A DNA stretch of 64,000 nucleotides, from the NCBI RefSeq assembly GCF_052116585.1, contig NZ_JBQKKT010000002.1, forward strand, positions 62,001-126,000. The letters are read 5' to 3'. Position numbers and translations under genes: made by a program. The stretch comes from Luteococcus sp052116585 (GTDB lineage: Bacteria; Actinomycetota; Actinomycetes; Propionibacteriales; Propionibacteriaceae). Of the stretch, positions 17,152 through 25,801 are shown one piece after another; position 1 is the first letter of the stretch; each line of letters begins with the position of its first letter. The notes under the pieces were generated by a model. It saw nothing but the letters and a program-made list of their open reading frames with translations. It was not told the origin of the DNA and did no database searches.

Positions 17152-18816
17152 ATGGAGGCTCTTCCCCGGACTGCACGATCCACCGCCCGTCGGCTCCTGG
17201 TGGTGGTCACGGCCGCCACTCTGGCGCTGACCGCCACCGCCTGCGACGACGAGGGGCCGGGTGGCGGCGGTGATGCGGGCGGGGCAGCAGCGGACAAGAG
17301 CCTCACGATCGTCGCCGGCTCCGAGCAGCGCTCCGTGCTGGACAGGATCGTCCTGCCCTGGTGCGACTCCAAGGGGTACAGCTGCACCTACACCCTCAAG
17401 GGATCGGTTGACCAGGCGCGCATGCTGCAGGGCAACAGCACCGAACACGATGCCTACTGGTTTGCATCCAGCGTCTTCAGCCAGCTCGGCAACACGAACT
17501 CGCAGCTAACCGACGCCAAGCCGATGTTCCTCACCCCGGTGGTCTATGCCGGCTTCAAGCCAGTGATGCAGGAGCTCGGGATGGTGGGCAAGGACCAGAC
17601 GGCCGCGCAGATCATCCAGTCCGTCGAGAGTGGCAAGGCCACGGTGTGGGCCACCAATCCGACGCAGTCCAATTCGGGTGCCACCACGCTGTTCAGTTTC
17701 CTCAACCACTTTGCGGGCAACCCACCGGGCCAGGCCCTCACCCAGGAACAGCTCAAGGACCCCAAGGTGGTCAAGGGCATGCAGACCTTCATCCAGGCGA
17801 TCGACAAGACCCCACCGTCCACCGGCACCATGATGGATGACTGCCTGGCCTCACCCGGGCAGTGCGAGACGATGTTCACCTATGAGGACCTGGTGATCGA
17901 GAAGAACCTCGAACTGGTGTCCAAGGGGGAGGAGCCCCTCTACGTCGTCTACCCGCGCGGCGCGATGGCCATCTCCGATGCGCCGCTGGGCTTCTCCAAC
18001 CACGGGCAGGACCAGGTGGACGCCAAGCACGCCATCTTCACCGAGCTCCAGAACTACCTGCTCAGCGATCCTGGGGCCAAGGACAAGCTGCTCGCCCTGG
18101 GGCGGCGTCCCGCCGGTGGCGTCGGACTCAGCCTGGCCAGTGCTGACCCGAAGGTCTTCAACCCGGACTGGGGCATCAAGGCGAACCTCAAGGAGCAGGG
18201 CGTCACCTACCCGGCGGCCGCCGTGATCGAGAGTGCCCTCGATGCGTACCACACGCAGTTCCGCAAGCCGGTGGAGCTCTTCTACTGTCTGGACGGGTCG
18301 GGCTCGATGGCCGACAACGAAGGATGGGACGGTGTACAGGACGCTGCGGGTGCGCTCTTCGATCCCGAACAGGCCCGTCGCAACCTGCTCCAGACGGCCG
18401 CCGGGGACACGACCACGGTTGCCGTCTTCAATGGGGCGATCAAGGCCGGCCCCTGGACGGTGGCGGGCAATGCGGAATCCGACCTGAAGCAGCTCGAGAG
18501 CAAGATCCGCGACACCAGCCCCGGCGGTGGCACGGACATCTACTCCTGTCTGGATCTGGCCGCCAGCCAACTGGGCAGCTCGTCGGGCAAGGGCAAGCAG
18601 CTGATCGTCGTGATGTCCGACGGCATGTCCGGGACGGGCAAGCGTGACCAGGCCCTGGCCAAGCTGGACCAGGCGAAGGTCCCGGTGATCACGATCGCCT
18701 TCGGCAAGGACGCCGACCCCAACCAGCTCAAGGAACTGGCGCAGCGCAGCGGAGGAGCCTTCGTGCAGAAGAATGACATGGTGGCAGCCCTGCGCGAGGC
18801 TGCCGGGTACAAGTGA
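17152..18816 (+). CDS. Lipoprotein fusing a periplasmic-binding domain to a VWA domain
   Basis: A 554-residue exported protein. The N-terminus is a basic signal peptide ending at a weak lipobox, with Cys31 in TATAC. Residues of about 48-340 form a type II periplasmic-binding-like domain starting LTIVAGSEQRSVLDRIV. From about 375 to 545 there is a von Willebrand A domain with a complete MIDAS: LDGSGSM near residue 380, GGGTD near 456 and VMSDG near 486. VWA domains bind metal-dependent protein partners. It heads a four-gene unit with XpaC-like, PBP and TelA proteins and overlaps the next start. TAGAAA six bases before the ATG suggests a leaderless start. Ligand and partner unknown. Confidence 0.85.
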   Translation: MEALPRTARSTARRLLVVVTAATLALTATACDDEGPGGGGDAGGAAADKSLTIVAGSEQRSVLDRIVLPWCDSKGYSCTYTLKGSVDQARMLQGNSTEHDAYWFASSVFSQLGNTNSQLTDAKPMFLTPVVYAGFKPVMQELGMVGKDQTAAQIIQSVESGKATVWATNPTQSNSGATTLFSFLNHFAGNPPGQALTQEQLKDPKVVKGMQTFIQAIDKTPPSTGTMMDDCLASPGQCETMFTYEDLVIEKNLELVSKGEEPLYVVYPRGAMAISDAPLGFSNHGQDQVDAKHAIFTELQNYLLSDPGAKDKLLALGRRPAGGVGLSLASADPKVFNPDWGIKANLKEQGVTYPAAAVIESALDAYHTQFRKPVELFYCLDGSGSMADNEGWDGVQDAAGALFDPEQARRNLLQTAAGDTTTVAVFNGAIKAGPWTVAGNAESDLKQLESKIRDTSPGGGTDIYSCLDLAASQLGSSSGKGKQLIVVMSDGMSGTGKRDQALAKLDQAKVPVITIAFGKDADPNQLKELAQRSGGAFVQKNDMVAALREAAGYK

Positions 18817-19469
18817 TGCTGGCACGCAAGTACTCGCTGGCCACGGCATTGGTGGTGGGAGCCGTGGTCTTCGTCGGCATGTTCCTGGCGCTGGAGCCGG
18901 CCACGGACCTGATCCGGCTGGTGGGCCCGACGGTGCTGGCCGCCGTCGCCGCCACCGGTACAAATCTCCTCCTGGCGCGCAGTCCGGCACAGATCGCCGA
19001 CGAGACCTATGCCCAGGACGCCCGCGCTCTGGGCCGCGGATGCACGGAGCTGGCGGAACAGATCCGTCGCGACGGCAGGCAGCTCCGTTCGGCCAGCATG
19101 CGCAGGGAACTCGACCGCATGGTTCAGGTGGTGCCCGAGCTCCTGGCCCGGGTGGAGCGGACCTCGCCCAGCTCGCTCTATTCGTCGGCCAGCCAGCTGA
19201 AGGGACACCTGACCTCCCTGCAGGGCGTGGTGCGCACCTACTCCGACATCGAGAAGCACCCGAACTTCTATGACCAGCCGGACCAGCTGCTCCTGGCGGG
19301 CGAGCAGGCCGTGCGACGTTTTGTGGAGTTCGGGCACGAGAGCATCCGGCTGGTGAACCAGGGCGACCTGGCCAGCTACCAGGCCAATCTGGCCACCGTG
19401 GCGCCGCCCGAGATGCCGGAACTCACTCGATCTCCCTCCCTTGACCCCCACGACCCGAAGGACCACTGA
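18816..19469 (+). CDS. XpaC-like membrane protein
   Basis: A 217-residue protein with two N-terminal membrane helices (about 7-27 and 31-51) followed by a long cytoplasmic helical, probably coiled-coil, region. The pattern of a helical bundle with SSASQLKGHLTSLQGVVRTY, then LLLAGEQAVRRFVEFG and LVNQGDLASYQANLATV, resembles the XpaC (5-bromo-4-chloroindolyl phosphate hydrolysis protein) family. XpaC is encoded next to a TelA homologue (yaaN) in Bacillus subtilis, and a TelA gene lies two positions downstream here, which supports the call. ATG 18816 overlaps the previous stop; GTG 18813 is possible. The family's biochemical role is unknown. Confidence 0.65.
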   Translation: MLARKYSLATALVVGAVVFVGMFLALEPATDLIRLVGPTVLAAVAATGTNLLLARSPAQIADETYAQDARALGRGCTELAEQIRRDGRQLRSASMRRELDRMVQVVPELLARVERTSPSSLYSSASQLKGHLTSLQGVVRTYSDIEKHPNFYDQPDQLLLAGEQAVRRFVEFGHESIRLVNQGDLASYQANLATVAPPEMPELTRSPSLDPHDPKDH

Positions 19470-20611
19470 TGCGCAATTCAAGGTTCGTCCTGGGGCTGGT
19501 GCTGCTGCTGGCCGTGCTGCTGGCGGGAGCCTCGCTCTACCTCTACACGCAGCGGACTCCGTCGGCCCAGAAGCCCGTGGAGCAGAAGCCGGTGACCATC
19601 ACCTGCGCGGGCGGCTCCGAGAAGTCCAGTCTGATGGCGGACCCGCAGGTGCAAGAGCTGCTGCGCGACAAGCACGGACTGACGGTGAAGTTCGTGCCGA
19701 TGGGTTCCTACAAGCAGGTCCTGCTGACAGCCGACGAGATAAAGGCGAAGTCGTTCAACTGCCTGTGGCCTTCCAGCGCATCCGCCCGCAGCGTCTTCGA
19801 GGCGCGGCACCGCGGCGAATTCCCCGACTATCGCGCCGAGACAGTCCTGCAGTCACCGGAGGTGATCTACTCCGGTCCCCATGCCACCGAGGCGCTGCGC
19901 ACGGCGGGCCTGGTGACGACCAGCGGCAAGGTCAACAGTCTGGACATCGCAAAGCTGCTCACGGACCACGTGCTGAAGAAGACCACCTGGCAGTCGCTGA
20001 AGGCCACCGACCTGGCGGGCCCCGTGCGGATCGGCAGCACCGACGCCCGCACCTCCAACTCGGGCTTCACTCTGGCCCAGCTGGAGCTGACGGTCATTGC
20101 CACCAGTGACCTGACCCAGGCCCCCACCATTGCCGAGGCCCGCAAGGCACTCCCGACCCTGCGTCGGATCTACGAGACCTCCGGCCTGCAGGCCGCGAGC
20201 TCCGACGACGGCTTCCGCCAGTGGCTCACCCAGGGCGGCGAGTACTCATCCCCGCTCTATGCCGGCTACGAGAACCAGTTGATTCAGCAGTGGATCCAGG
20301 CCAACCGGTCCGAGTCCCTGATCTCCGACGTGACGATGCTGTACCCGAGCCCGTCGATCTACTCCGACCACCCCGTCCTGGCGCTCGACGCCGACGCACT
20401 ACGTCTGATCGACGCGATGAAGGACGAGCAGGTGCAGCAGATCGCCTGGCAGCGATTCGGCTTCCGCTCCGGCACCAATGCGGCCATCAACGACGTGAAG
20501 GGTTTCGAACCGCTGCCGCTGGCGCCCCGCGTGCGGACCGTCCCGGCCCCCAACTCGCAGGTGACGCTGGCCATGCTCGACTGCCTGGAGGATGCCACCA
20601 AGTGTTCCTGA
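19469..20611 (+). CDS. Membrane-anchored periplasmic-binding-like protein
   Basis: A 380-residue protein with one N-terminal hydrophobic segment (about 6-26) lacking a lipobox Cys, so it is probably anchored by an uncleaved signal. The remainder is an extracellular substrate-binding-like domain starting VTITCAGGSEKSSLMADP, paralogous to the binding domain of the VWA lipoprotein two genes upstream (GSEKSS against GSEQRS, VIYSGPHATEAL against VVYAGFKPVMQEL). It has no VWA domain. The start overlaps the upstream stop (TGATG). No permease or ATPase accompanies it, so a sensory or scaffold role is more likely than import. Confidence 0.8.
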   Translation: MRNSRFVLGLVLLLAVLLAGASLYLYTQRTPSAQKPVEQKPVTITCAGGSEKSSLMADPQVQELLRDKHGLTVKFVPMGSYKQVLLTADEIKAKSFNCLWPSSASARSVFEARHRGEFPDYRAETVLQSPEVIYSGPHATEALRTAGLVTTSGKVNSLDIAKLLTDHVLKKTTWQSLKATDLAGPVRIGSTDARTSNSGFTLAQLELTVIATSDLTQAPTIAEARKALPTLRRIYETSGLQAASSDDGFRQWLTQGGEYSSPLYAGYENQLIQQWIQANRSESLISDVTMLYPSPSIYSDHPVLALDADALRLIDAMKDEQVQQIAWQRFGFRSGTNAAINDVKGFEPLPLAPRVRTVPAPNSQVTLAMLDCLEDATKCS

Positions 20612-20720
20612 ATCCGGGCCGCCCGACCCCCTGATTCGCCCGACCCCTGAGACCACATCCCCCATCCGTAGTGCTCCAGCAGCACGCGTCGAGAATCCTT
20701 CCCAGAAAGAGGCAGAACCC

Positions 20721-22043
20721 ATGTCCGAGAGCAATGCCCCGGCCCAGATGTCCATCGACTTCGGTTCCATCACCGGCGCCCCGGCCCAGCCCACCGGTGC
20801 CGCGGAGAGCAGCGTCGCCGTCCTGGCCCAGAAGGTGGCCCAGGGTGCGCCCAGCAGTGAGTTGTCGTGTCTGGCGATGCTCTCGCCGGACCAGCAGGAG
20901 CAGGCACGTGCCGTGGCAGCCCAACAACTGCCGGCGATGCTGGCGGACACGCAGCGCCTCGCGACTTTCGGTGACCAGGCTCTCACCGCGGTGAACGCTC
21001 AGGTGAACCGCATCTTCAAGGAGGTGGGCCCGGTGGAGATCCCGGAGCTGACCACGATGATGCGGGAGATCAATGACCGGATGCGGGAATTTCGTCGGCA
21101 CTATGACCCGTCGATCCCGCAGGTGCGGGAGACCTTTGACCGCTTCATGGACGCCGTGCGTGGCGTCTTCCAGCGCGGCCGGGACCTGGTGGAGATGCTC
21201 TTCGAGGAAGCCCGCTCGGTGGAGCAGCAGCTGGACCGGATCGCTGGCCAGCTGACCACCAAGCAGATGGAACTCAAGCGCAATGTGGTGCTGTGCGACG
21301 AGCTGTACAAGGCCAATGAGGCCTCCATCAGCCAACTCGTCGGCGTGATCGCGGTGATGGAGGCCGTGCTGGAGAAGGCGCAGCAGGAGGCCGACGCCAT
21401 TGTGGTGGATCCCGCCAGCCCGGACCACCGTGCCCGCAGTGAGGAACGCGCTCGGATCACCGAGCTGATCATGGCCCTGCAGACCCGGATCAACGAATTC
21501 CAGCAGCGACTCTTCGTCGCCTGGTCCACCAGCCCGCAGATCCGCAACATCCGATCGCTGCACTACGGCCTGGGACAACGTCTGGCGCTGCTGGTGAACC
21601 TGACCATCCCGACGATGAAGCTCACCATTGCCCAGTGGGGTCTGCTGCTGCAGGCCCAGCAGGCGGCGGGCCTGCAGCAGGCCGTGGCCGACGGGGCGAA
21701 CGAGGTGCTCGGTGCCTATGCTGCGGCGTCGGGGCGTGCGGTGCCCGAGATCGCCCGGCAGATGCAGACGCCGACGCTTCGTCCCGAGACGATCCTGGAG
21801 GTGGCTGCCTCCCTGGACACCCAGGCGACCGGTATCGAGGAGGCCGTCCGCTACGGGCAGCAGGCCCGGGCCCAGGTTCTGGGATCCATCCAGACCGCCC
21901 AGCAGGCCATGATCAGCAGCTCGCAGCGCTTGGGTGACGCCGTGAGTGAGCTGGTGGGGGCGAGCCAGCGCGAGCTGGAGCTGCCTGCGGCTCCCCAGCT
22001 GCCCGAGGCCGTCATCCAGCAGGCGCAACAGCTTTCAAACTGA
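20721..22043 (+). CDS. telA: TelA/YaaN-family protein (toxic anion resistance family)
   Basis: A 440-residue soluble, almost entirely alpha-helical protein. The family core is clear: FGDQALTAVNAQVNRIF near residue 75, then REINDRMREFRRHY and LDRIAGQLTTKQMELKRNVV, with long amphipathic heptad-rich helices to the end. TelA proteins were first linked to tellurite resistance, and later genome-context work tied them to Ter/VWA stress modules; the molecular activity is unknown. ATG 20721 has AAAGAGG at 20706-20712. It is the last gene of the VWA-XpaC-PBP-TelA unit; a 109-bp gap separates it from the PBP gene. Confidence 0.9.
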   Translation: MSESNAPAQMSIDFGSITGAPAQPTGAAESSVAVLAQKVAQGAPSSELSCLAMLSPDQQEQARAVAAQQLPAMLADTQRLATFGDQALTAVNAQVNRIFKEVGPVEIPELTTMMREINDRMREFRRHYDPSIPQVRETFDRFMDAVRGVFQRGRDLVEMLFEEARSVEQQLDRIAGQLTTKQMELKRNVVLCDELYKANEASISQLVGVIAVMEAVLEKAQQEADAIVVDPASPDHRARSEERARITELIMALQTRINEFQQRLFVAWSTSPQIRNIRSLHYGLGQRLALLVNLTIPTMKLTIAQWGLLLQAQQAAGLQQAVADGANEVLGAYAAASGRAVPEIARQMQTPTLRPETILEVAASLDTQATGIEEAVRYGQQARAQVLGSIQTAQQAMISSSQRLGDAVSELVGASQRELELPAAPQLPEAVIQQAQQLSN

Positions 22044-22050
22044 TCGCCGG

Positions 22051-23328
22051 ATGTGCCATCGTGAGGGCGTGAATTCACCACAAGCGGCAGCGCAGCCACA
22101 GGTCACGAGCGATCCGCACGGGGACGAGCGGCGCCAGCTCCGCCGCGATGTCAGTCTGTCGGCAGTCTCGGCCGGGCTCATTGCGGTGGCCGTCTCCTAT
22201 GCAGGACCGCTGCTGGTGGTGCTCGAGGCCGCTCGGCAGGGCGGTCTGGACGAGCGGCAGACGGCTTCATGGGTGTGGGCGGTCTCCGTCGGAGCGGGCC
22301 TGGTGTGCCTGTTCGGTTCGTGGTTGACCCGCAAGCCGGTCATGGTGGCCTGGTCCATTCCGGGGGCTGCGCTGTTGGTGACCACGCTGGCGGAGTACAG
22401 CTATTCCGACGTGGTGGGTGCCTTCATCGTGTGTGGCCTGGCCTGCGCCGTGCTCGGCGCGACGGGTCTGGTGGGCAAGCTGCTCAGGGCCACCCCGCGG
22501 CCCATCACGGCCGCCGTGCTGGCGGGCGTCCTGCTGCCCTTCGCGCTGAAGGTGGCCCGGGCGGTGGCAGAGCAGCCCGTCGTGGCCGGTGGCCTGGTGC
22601 TGGGCTATCTGCTGGGCCGTCGGATCCAGCCCCGGTTCGCGGTGATCCTGGCCCTGGTCTTCGGCGGCATCCTGGCGGTGGCCACCGGCCAGTCCAATCC
22701 GATGAGCGTGGAGCTGGGCCTGACGCTCCCGGTGTGGACCACCCCCACCTTCTCGCTCGGGGCGCTGCTGGGCGTGGCCCTGCCGCTGGCGCTGGTCACC
22801 GTGGTGGGCCAGGATGCCCCCGGACTGATCGCCGTGCACAGCAGCGGCTACGAGTTGAGTGACCGCAAGCTGCTGGGGATCGACGGCGTGTTCTCCGCGC
22901 TCTTCGCGCCCTTTGGCTCGCATGCCATCAGCGTCGCCGCGGTGACTGCCGCGATCGCCAGCAGCCCGGAGGCGCACCCGGACCGGAGCCGGCGCTACAT
23001 TGCGGGCATGAGCTGTGGGCTCTTCTACCTGGTGGGCGGATTTGCGGCCACGACGATCGTCTCCCTGTTCGCCTCCATCCCCGCCGAGATGCTCACCGCC
23101 GTCGCCGGTGTGGCCCTGCTGTCACCGCTGCAGGCGGCCGTCTACGACACGATGCACGAAGGGGAGCACCACCGCAGCGTCACCGAGGCGGCGCTGCTCA
23201 CGCTCGTGGTCACGGCCTCGGGCGTCACCATCCTGGGCCTGGCCTCCGCCTTCTGGGGGCTGGTGGCGGGACTTGGTGCCTACGCGATCCTGCGGCCGCG
23301 CATCCGCACAGCGGGAGCCCAGCAGTGA
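22051..23328 (+). CDS. benE: BenE-family benzoate/H+ symporter-like transporter
   Basis: A 425-residue inner-membrane protein with about 12 helices. The sequence resembles the BenE/YdcO branch of the nucleobase-cation symporter fold: VSLSAVSAGLIAVAVSYAGP near the start, MVAWSIPGAALLVT, and GSHAISVAAVTAAIASSPEAH. BenE of Acinetobacter imports benzoate with protons, and benzoate/catechol catabolic genes occur at 58-64 kb, so benzoate is a reasonable substrate. ATG 22051 starts 7 bp after telA; GTG 22069 is the alternative, and neither has a good Shine-Dalgarno. The stop overlaps the sirtuin start (GTGA). Confidence 0.8.
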   Translation: MCHREGVNSPQAAAQPQVTSDPHGDERRQLRRDVSLSAVSAGLIAVAVSYAGPLLVVLEAARQGGLDERQTASWVWAVSVGAGLVCLFGSWLTRKPVMVAWSIPGAALLVTTLAEYSYSDVVGAFIVCGLACAVLGATGLVGKLLRATPRPITAAVLAGVLLPFALKVARAVAEQPVVAGGLVLGYLLGRRIQPRFAVILALVFGGILAVATGQSNPMSVELGLTLPVWTTPTFSLGALLGVALPLALVTVVGQDAPGLIAVHSSGYELSDRKLLGIDGVFSALFAPFGSHAISVAAVTAAIASSPEAHPDRSRRYIAGMSCGLFYLVGGFAATTIVSLFASIPAEMLTAVAGVALLSPLQAAVYDTMHEGEHHRSVTEAALLTLVVTASGVTILGLASAFWGLVAGLGAYAILRPRIRTAGAQQ

Positions 23329-24203
23329 GACCTGATGTGCGTCGGGCCACCGGCGCCTGGGAACCCACCCGGGTGCTGCGAGGCTCCTTGCACGACCTGC
23401 GCGAGCTGCTGGAGGAGGTGGACGGCGCTGTCGTGCTGACCGGCGCCGGAATCTCCACCGAGTCCGGCGTGCCCGACTACCGCGGCCCCCGAGCCCAACG
23501 CGCCACGCCGATGATGTACCAGGAGTTCGTGGCCGATGAGGCCAACCGTCGCCGCTACTGGGCCCGCAACTACCAGGGCTGGGCCCATCTGGGGCAGGCG
23601 TTGCCGAATGCGGGACACCGGGCACTGGCGAGGTGGGAGGATGCCGACCTGCCAACCAGACTCGTCGGGCTCATCACCCAGAATGTGGACGGTCTCCACG
23701 AAGCGGCCGGATCCCGTCGGCTGGTGACGCTGCATGGACGATCCGCCGAGGTGGTGTGCCTGGGCTGCGGCCAGGTGACCTCCCGCGCGGACCTGCAGCC
23801 GCGCCTGGCCGCGCTGAACCCTGGCGTCGAACCACAGTCAGACATGGGGCATGCCGAGCTGCGGCCCGACGGTGACGCCGTGGTGGATGACTGGGCCGAC
23901 TTCGTGGTCCCGGACTGCCTGGCCTGCGGGGGAGTGCTGAAACCACATGTCGTCTTCTTCGGGGAGCCGGTGCCTGCCCAGCGGGTGCGGCAGGCCCTCG
24001 ACTGGTGTGACGAGGCGGACCTGCTGTTGGTGGCGGGCAGCTCGCTGACGGTGATGAGCGGCCTGCGCTTCGCGCGCCACATGCACAAGCAGGGCAAGCC
24101 AGTGGTCGTGGTGAACCAGGGCGCCACCCGTGCCGACGAGTTGGCCACGGTGCGCCTGGATGCCTCAACCGGGGAGGTGCTCCCGGCCCTGCTTGGCGCG
24201 TGA
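23325..24203 (+). CDS. SIR2-family NAD-dependent protein deacylase
   Basis: A 292-residue sirtuin. It removes acyl groups from lysines using NAD+. Conserved parts in order: VVLTGAGISTESGVPDYRG (NAD-binding), TQNVDGLHE, the catalytic His in LHGR, two zinc Cys pairs (CLGCG and CLACGG), LKPHVVFFGE, and GSSLTVMSG. An insert of about 35 residues between the zinc pairs contains acidic residues. The architecture resembles CobB-like class II bacterial deacetylases. The GTG start overlaps the BenE stop. The 3' end overlaps the convergent CPBP gene by 39 bp. Reversible acylation of acyl-CoA enzymes is a known sirtuin role, but the target here is not known. Confidence 0.92.
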   Translation: MRPDVRRATGAWEPTRVLRGSLHDLRELLEEVDGAVVLTGAGISTESGVPDYRGPRAQRATPMMYQEFVADEANRRRYWARNYQGWAHLGQALPNAGHRALARWEDADLPTRLVGLITQNVDGLHEAAGSRRLVTLHGRSAEVVCLGCGQVTSRADLQPRLAALNPGVEPQSDMGHAELRPDGDAVVDDWADFVVPDCLACGGVLKPHVVFFGEPVPAQRVRQALDWCDEADLLLVAGSSLTVMSGLRFARHMHKQGKPVVVVNQGATRADELATVRLDASTGEVLPALLGA

Positions 24204-25100
24204 GCGACGCCGCCAGGCAGGGGCCAGAACCTTGTCGCTGCCGCACAGGCGACGGAGGATCCACACGGAGACGGCGAGCCAGACGACCACGGCTGCCAGG
24301 GACGCCTCCAGGCCGAAGACTCCGCCGGAGAGCAGCTCGGGACCAGCCGGATGGCTGACCAGCACCCCGTCGCCATTGGGCGTGGCTCCGGAGACAGCGG
24401 AGCCCAGAACTGGCCCGAGCACCACATTCCACGCCGCATGAACGCCGATCACCCACCACAGGCTACGGGTCCACGCATAGAGCAGTCCGAAGACCAGTCC
24501 CGCCTCGAGCGCGATCGCGATCGAACCCCACAGGGTCCCCTCCGGATTGCTGACGTGGGCCAGGCCGAACAGGAGGGCGGACAGGACCAGGGATCCCCAG
24601 GTGCCCAGGCCTCGCTCGACGAGCCGGAAGAGGATTCCACGAAAGAGGATCTCCTCGGTGATTCCGGCCGCTACGCCCAGCTGGAGCAGTGGGTCCACCA
24701 GCGGCGCGTCGGGATTGGTTCCGTCGATGGTGCGCCAGCCCGCGGCCCAGCAGATGACGAAGACCAGGGTGCACGCGGCCGCGCCCAGCAGCAGCCCCCA
24801 ACCCAGCCCTGCCAGGCGACGCGGATCCAGTTCATGGGGGACCGTGCGCCCCTCCAATCCGATCGCGACGGCCAGATAGGCGCCGATGCTGCACACCAAC
24901 TGGATGAGGACCCAGACCCACAACGGATCGTCGAGGGAGCCAAAGGGGGCCAGCAGGTAGGCGCTGCCGATGTACAGGCCCAGGAAGGCGACGGCGCGGG
25001 TCACGGGATGTGCCAGCCAACCGCGGCCGGGTGCGGGGGCATCGGGGAGGTCTGGCCGGGGGGCGGGGACGAGGTGGGGGTGCTCGACGGGAAGGCTCAC
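24165..25100 (-). CDS. CPBP-family intramembrane (CAAX-like) metalloprotease
   Basis: A 311-residue membrane protein with about eight hydrophobic segments. It has the two family motifs EEILFRGILFR (Glu-Glu-x3-Arg) and, farther on, GVHAAWN (His-x3-Asn), both needed for CAAX-protease/bacteriocin-processing enzymes of the Abi group. Physiological substrates are usually unknown. I chose GTG 25100, preceded by AAGGAG; GTG 25127, which would overlap the uridine-kinase-like stop (GTGA), is an alternative that adds nine residues. It lies directly downstream of the kinase on the same strand and overlaps the convergent sirtuin gene at its 3' end. Confidence 0.85.
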   Translation of the reverse strand: MSLPVEHPHLVPAPRPDLPDAPAPGRGWLAHPVTRAVAFLGLYIGSAYLLAPFGSLDDPLWVWVLIQLVCSIGAYLAVAIGLEGRTVPHELDPRRLAGLGWGLLLGAAACTLVFVICWAAGWRTIDGTNPDAPLVDPLLQLGVAAGITEEILFRGILFRLVERGLGTWGSLVLSALLFGLAHVSNPEGTLWGSIAIALEAGLVFGLLYAWTRSLWWVIGVHAAWNVVLGPVLGSAVSGATPNGDGVLVSHPAGPELLSGGVFGLEASLAAVVVWLAVSVWILRRLCGSDKVLAPAWRRRSRAKQGREHLPG

Positions 25101-25123
25101 GGGACTCCTTGGTGGGGGTGTGG

Positions 25124-25744
25124 TCACATGGGGGAGTTCACTGTCGCGGGGGAGTTCTGCGGGGATTGGTCCTGCAGCTGGCGGACCAGGGCGACGGCTT
25201 GTCGCATCCCCATGGGCTGGAAGCCCTGGGCGAGGGCGCGGTTGCGTTTGTCGGTCTCCTCGCGCCACAGCTGCAGGCCGCGGCGCACCAGGATGGAGGC
25301 GGGTTTGCGGTGCTGGGCCAGGTCGCGTCGCAGCCGTCGGACGCAATTGGCATGCCGGGAACGGTCCAGCCACAGCGCTGTCACGGCGATCTCGCGCTCC
25401 CGGCAGGCGGTGAGCAGATCCGGTGCGAAGATGCCCTCGGCAATCAGCACCCGCTCGTCCCCGAGGTCGACGACGTGCGTGCCCTCTGCGCGGCTGCGCG
25501 CAATCGAATAGCGAGGTACCTCGGCCCGTCCCGTGGTCAGCAGTTCGCCCAGTGCCACCGCGGCGGCCACGCTGTCCCACGTGGCGACGTCATCCCAGTC
25601 GATCCGGTCGTCGATGACGGGCAGGCCCGGGGCGTCGTGGTCCTTGTAGAAGTCATCCAGCCGGAACTGGGTGGCCCCGGTCACCCGGGCCAGGCGGGAC
25701 TTGCCGCTGCCCGACGGGCCGGCAAGAAGTATGACGCTGCGCAC
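25124..25744 (-). CDS. Uridine-kinase-like P-loop kinase
   Basis: A 206-residue P-loop protein. It has the Walker A motif GPSGSGKSRLA, the base/ribose-binding block FRLDDFYKDHD, typical of uridine kinases, the internal DWDDVATWD, and an IAEGIFAP strand. Actinobacterial homologues are annotated as uridine kinase or ATP-binding proteins; phosphorylation of uridine or cytidine to the monophosphate is a plausible activity and would use the product of cdd. The start is GTG 25744, eight bases after TAGAAT at 25753-25758, so the message is likely leaderless. The C-terminal 20 residues are rich in Gln, Ser and Pro. Confidence 0.8.
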   Translation of the reverse strand: MRSVILLAGPSGSGKSRLARVTGATQFRLDDFYKDHDAPGLPVIDDRIDWDDVATWDSVAAAVALGELLTTGRAEVPRYSIARSRAEGTHVVDLGDERVLIAEGIFAPDLLTACREREIAVTALWLDRSRHANCVRRLRRDLAQHRKPASILVRRGLQLWREETDKRNRALAQGFQPMGMRQAVALVRQLQDQSPQNSPATVNSPM

Positions 25745-25752
25745 AGTGCAGC

Positions 25753-25758
25753 ATTCTA
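25753..25758 (-). promoter_or_regulatory. Leaderless -10 element of the uridine-kinase-like gene
   Basis: TAGAAT on the minus strand lies eight bases before GTG 25744. The surrounding bases (CCCATCGGTAGAAT) closely resemble those of the LCP promoter (CCCAGCGATAGAAT). Confidence 0.55.
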
Positions 25759-25801
25759 CCGATGGGAAGGCTGGCACCGATGACGGCCCGGCATGGGCGC
25801 G

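Noticed and set aside
20721..22043. Reading telA as proof of tellurite resistance
   Set aside because: The family name derives from one plasmid phenotype; no TerC/TerD/TerZ or tellurite methyltransferase gene is present, so the phenotype is not supported.
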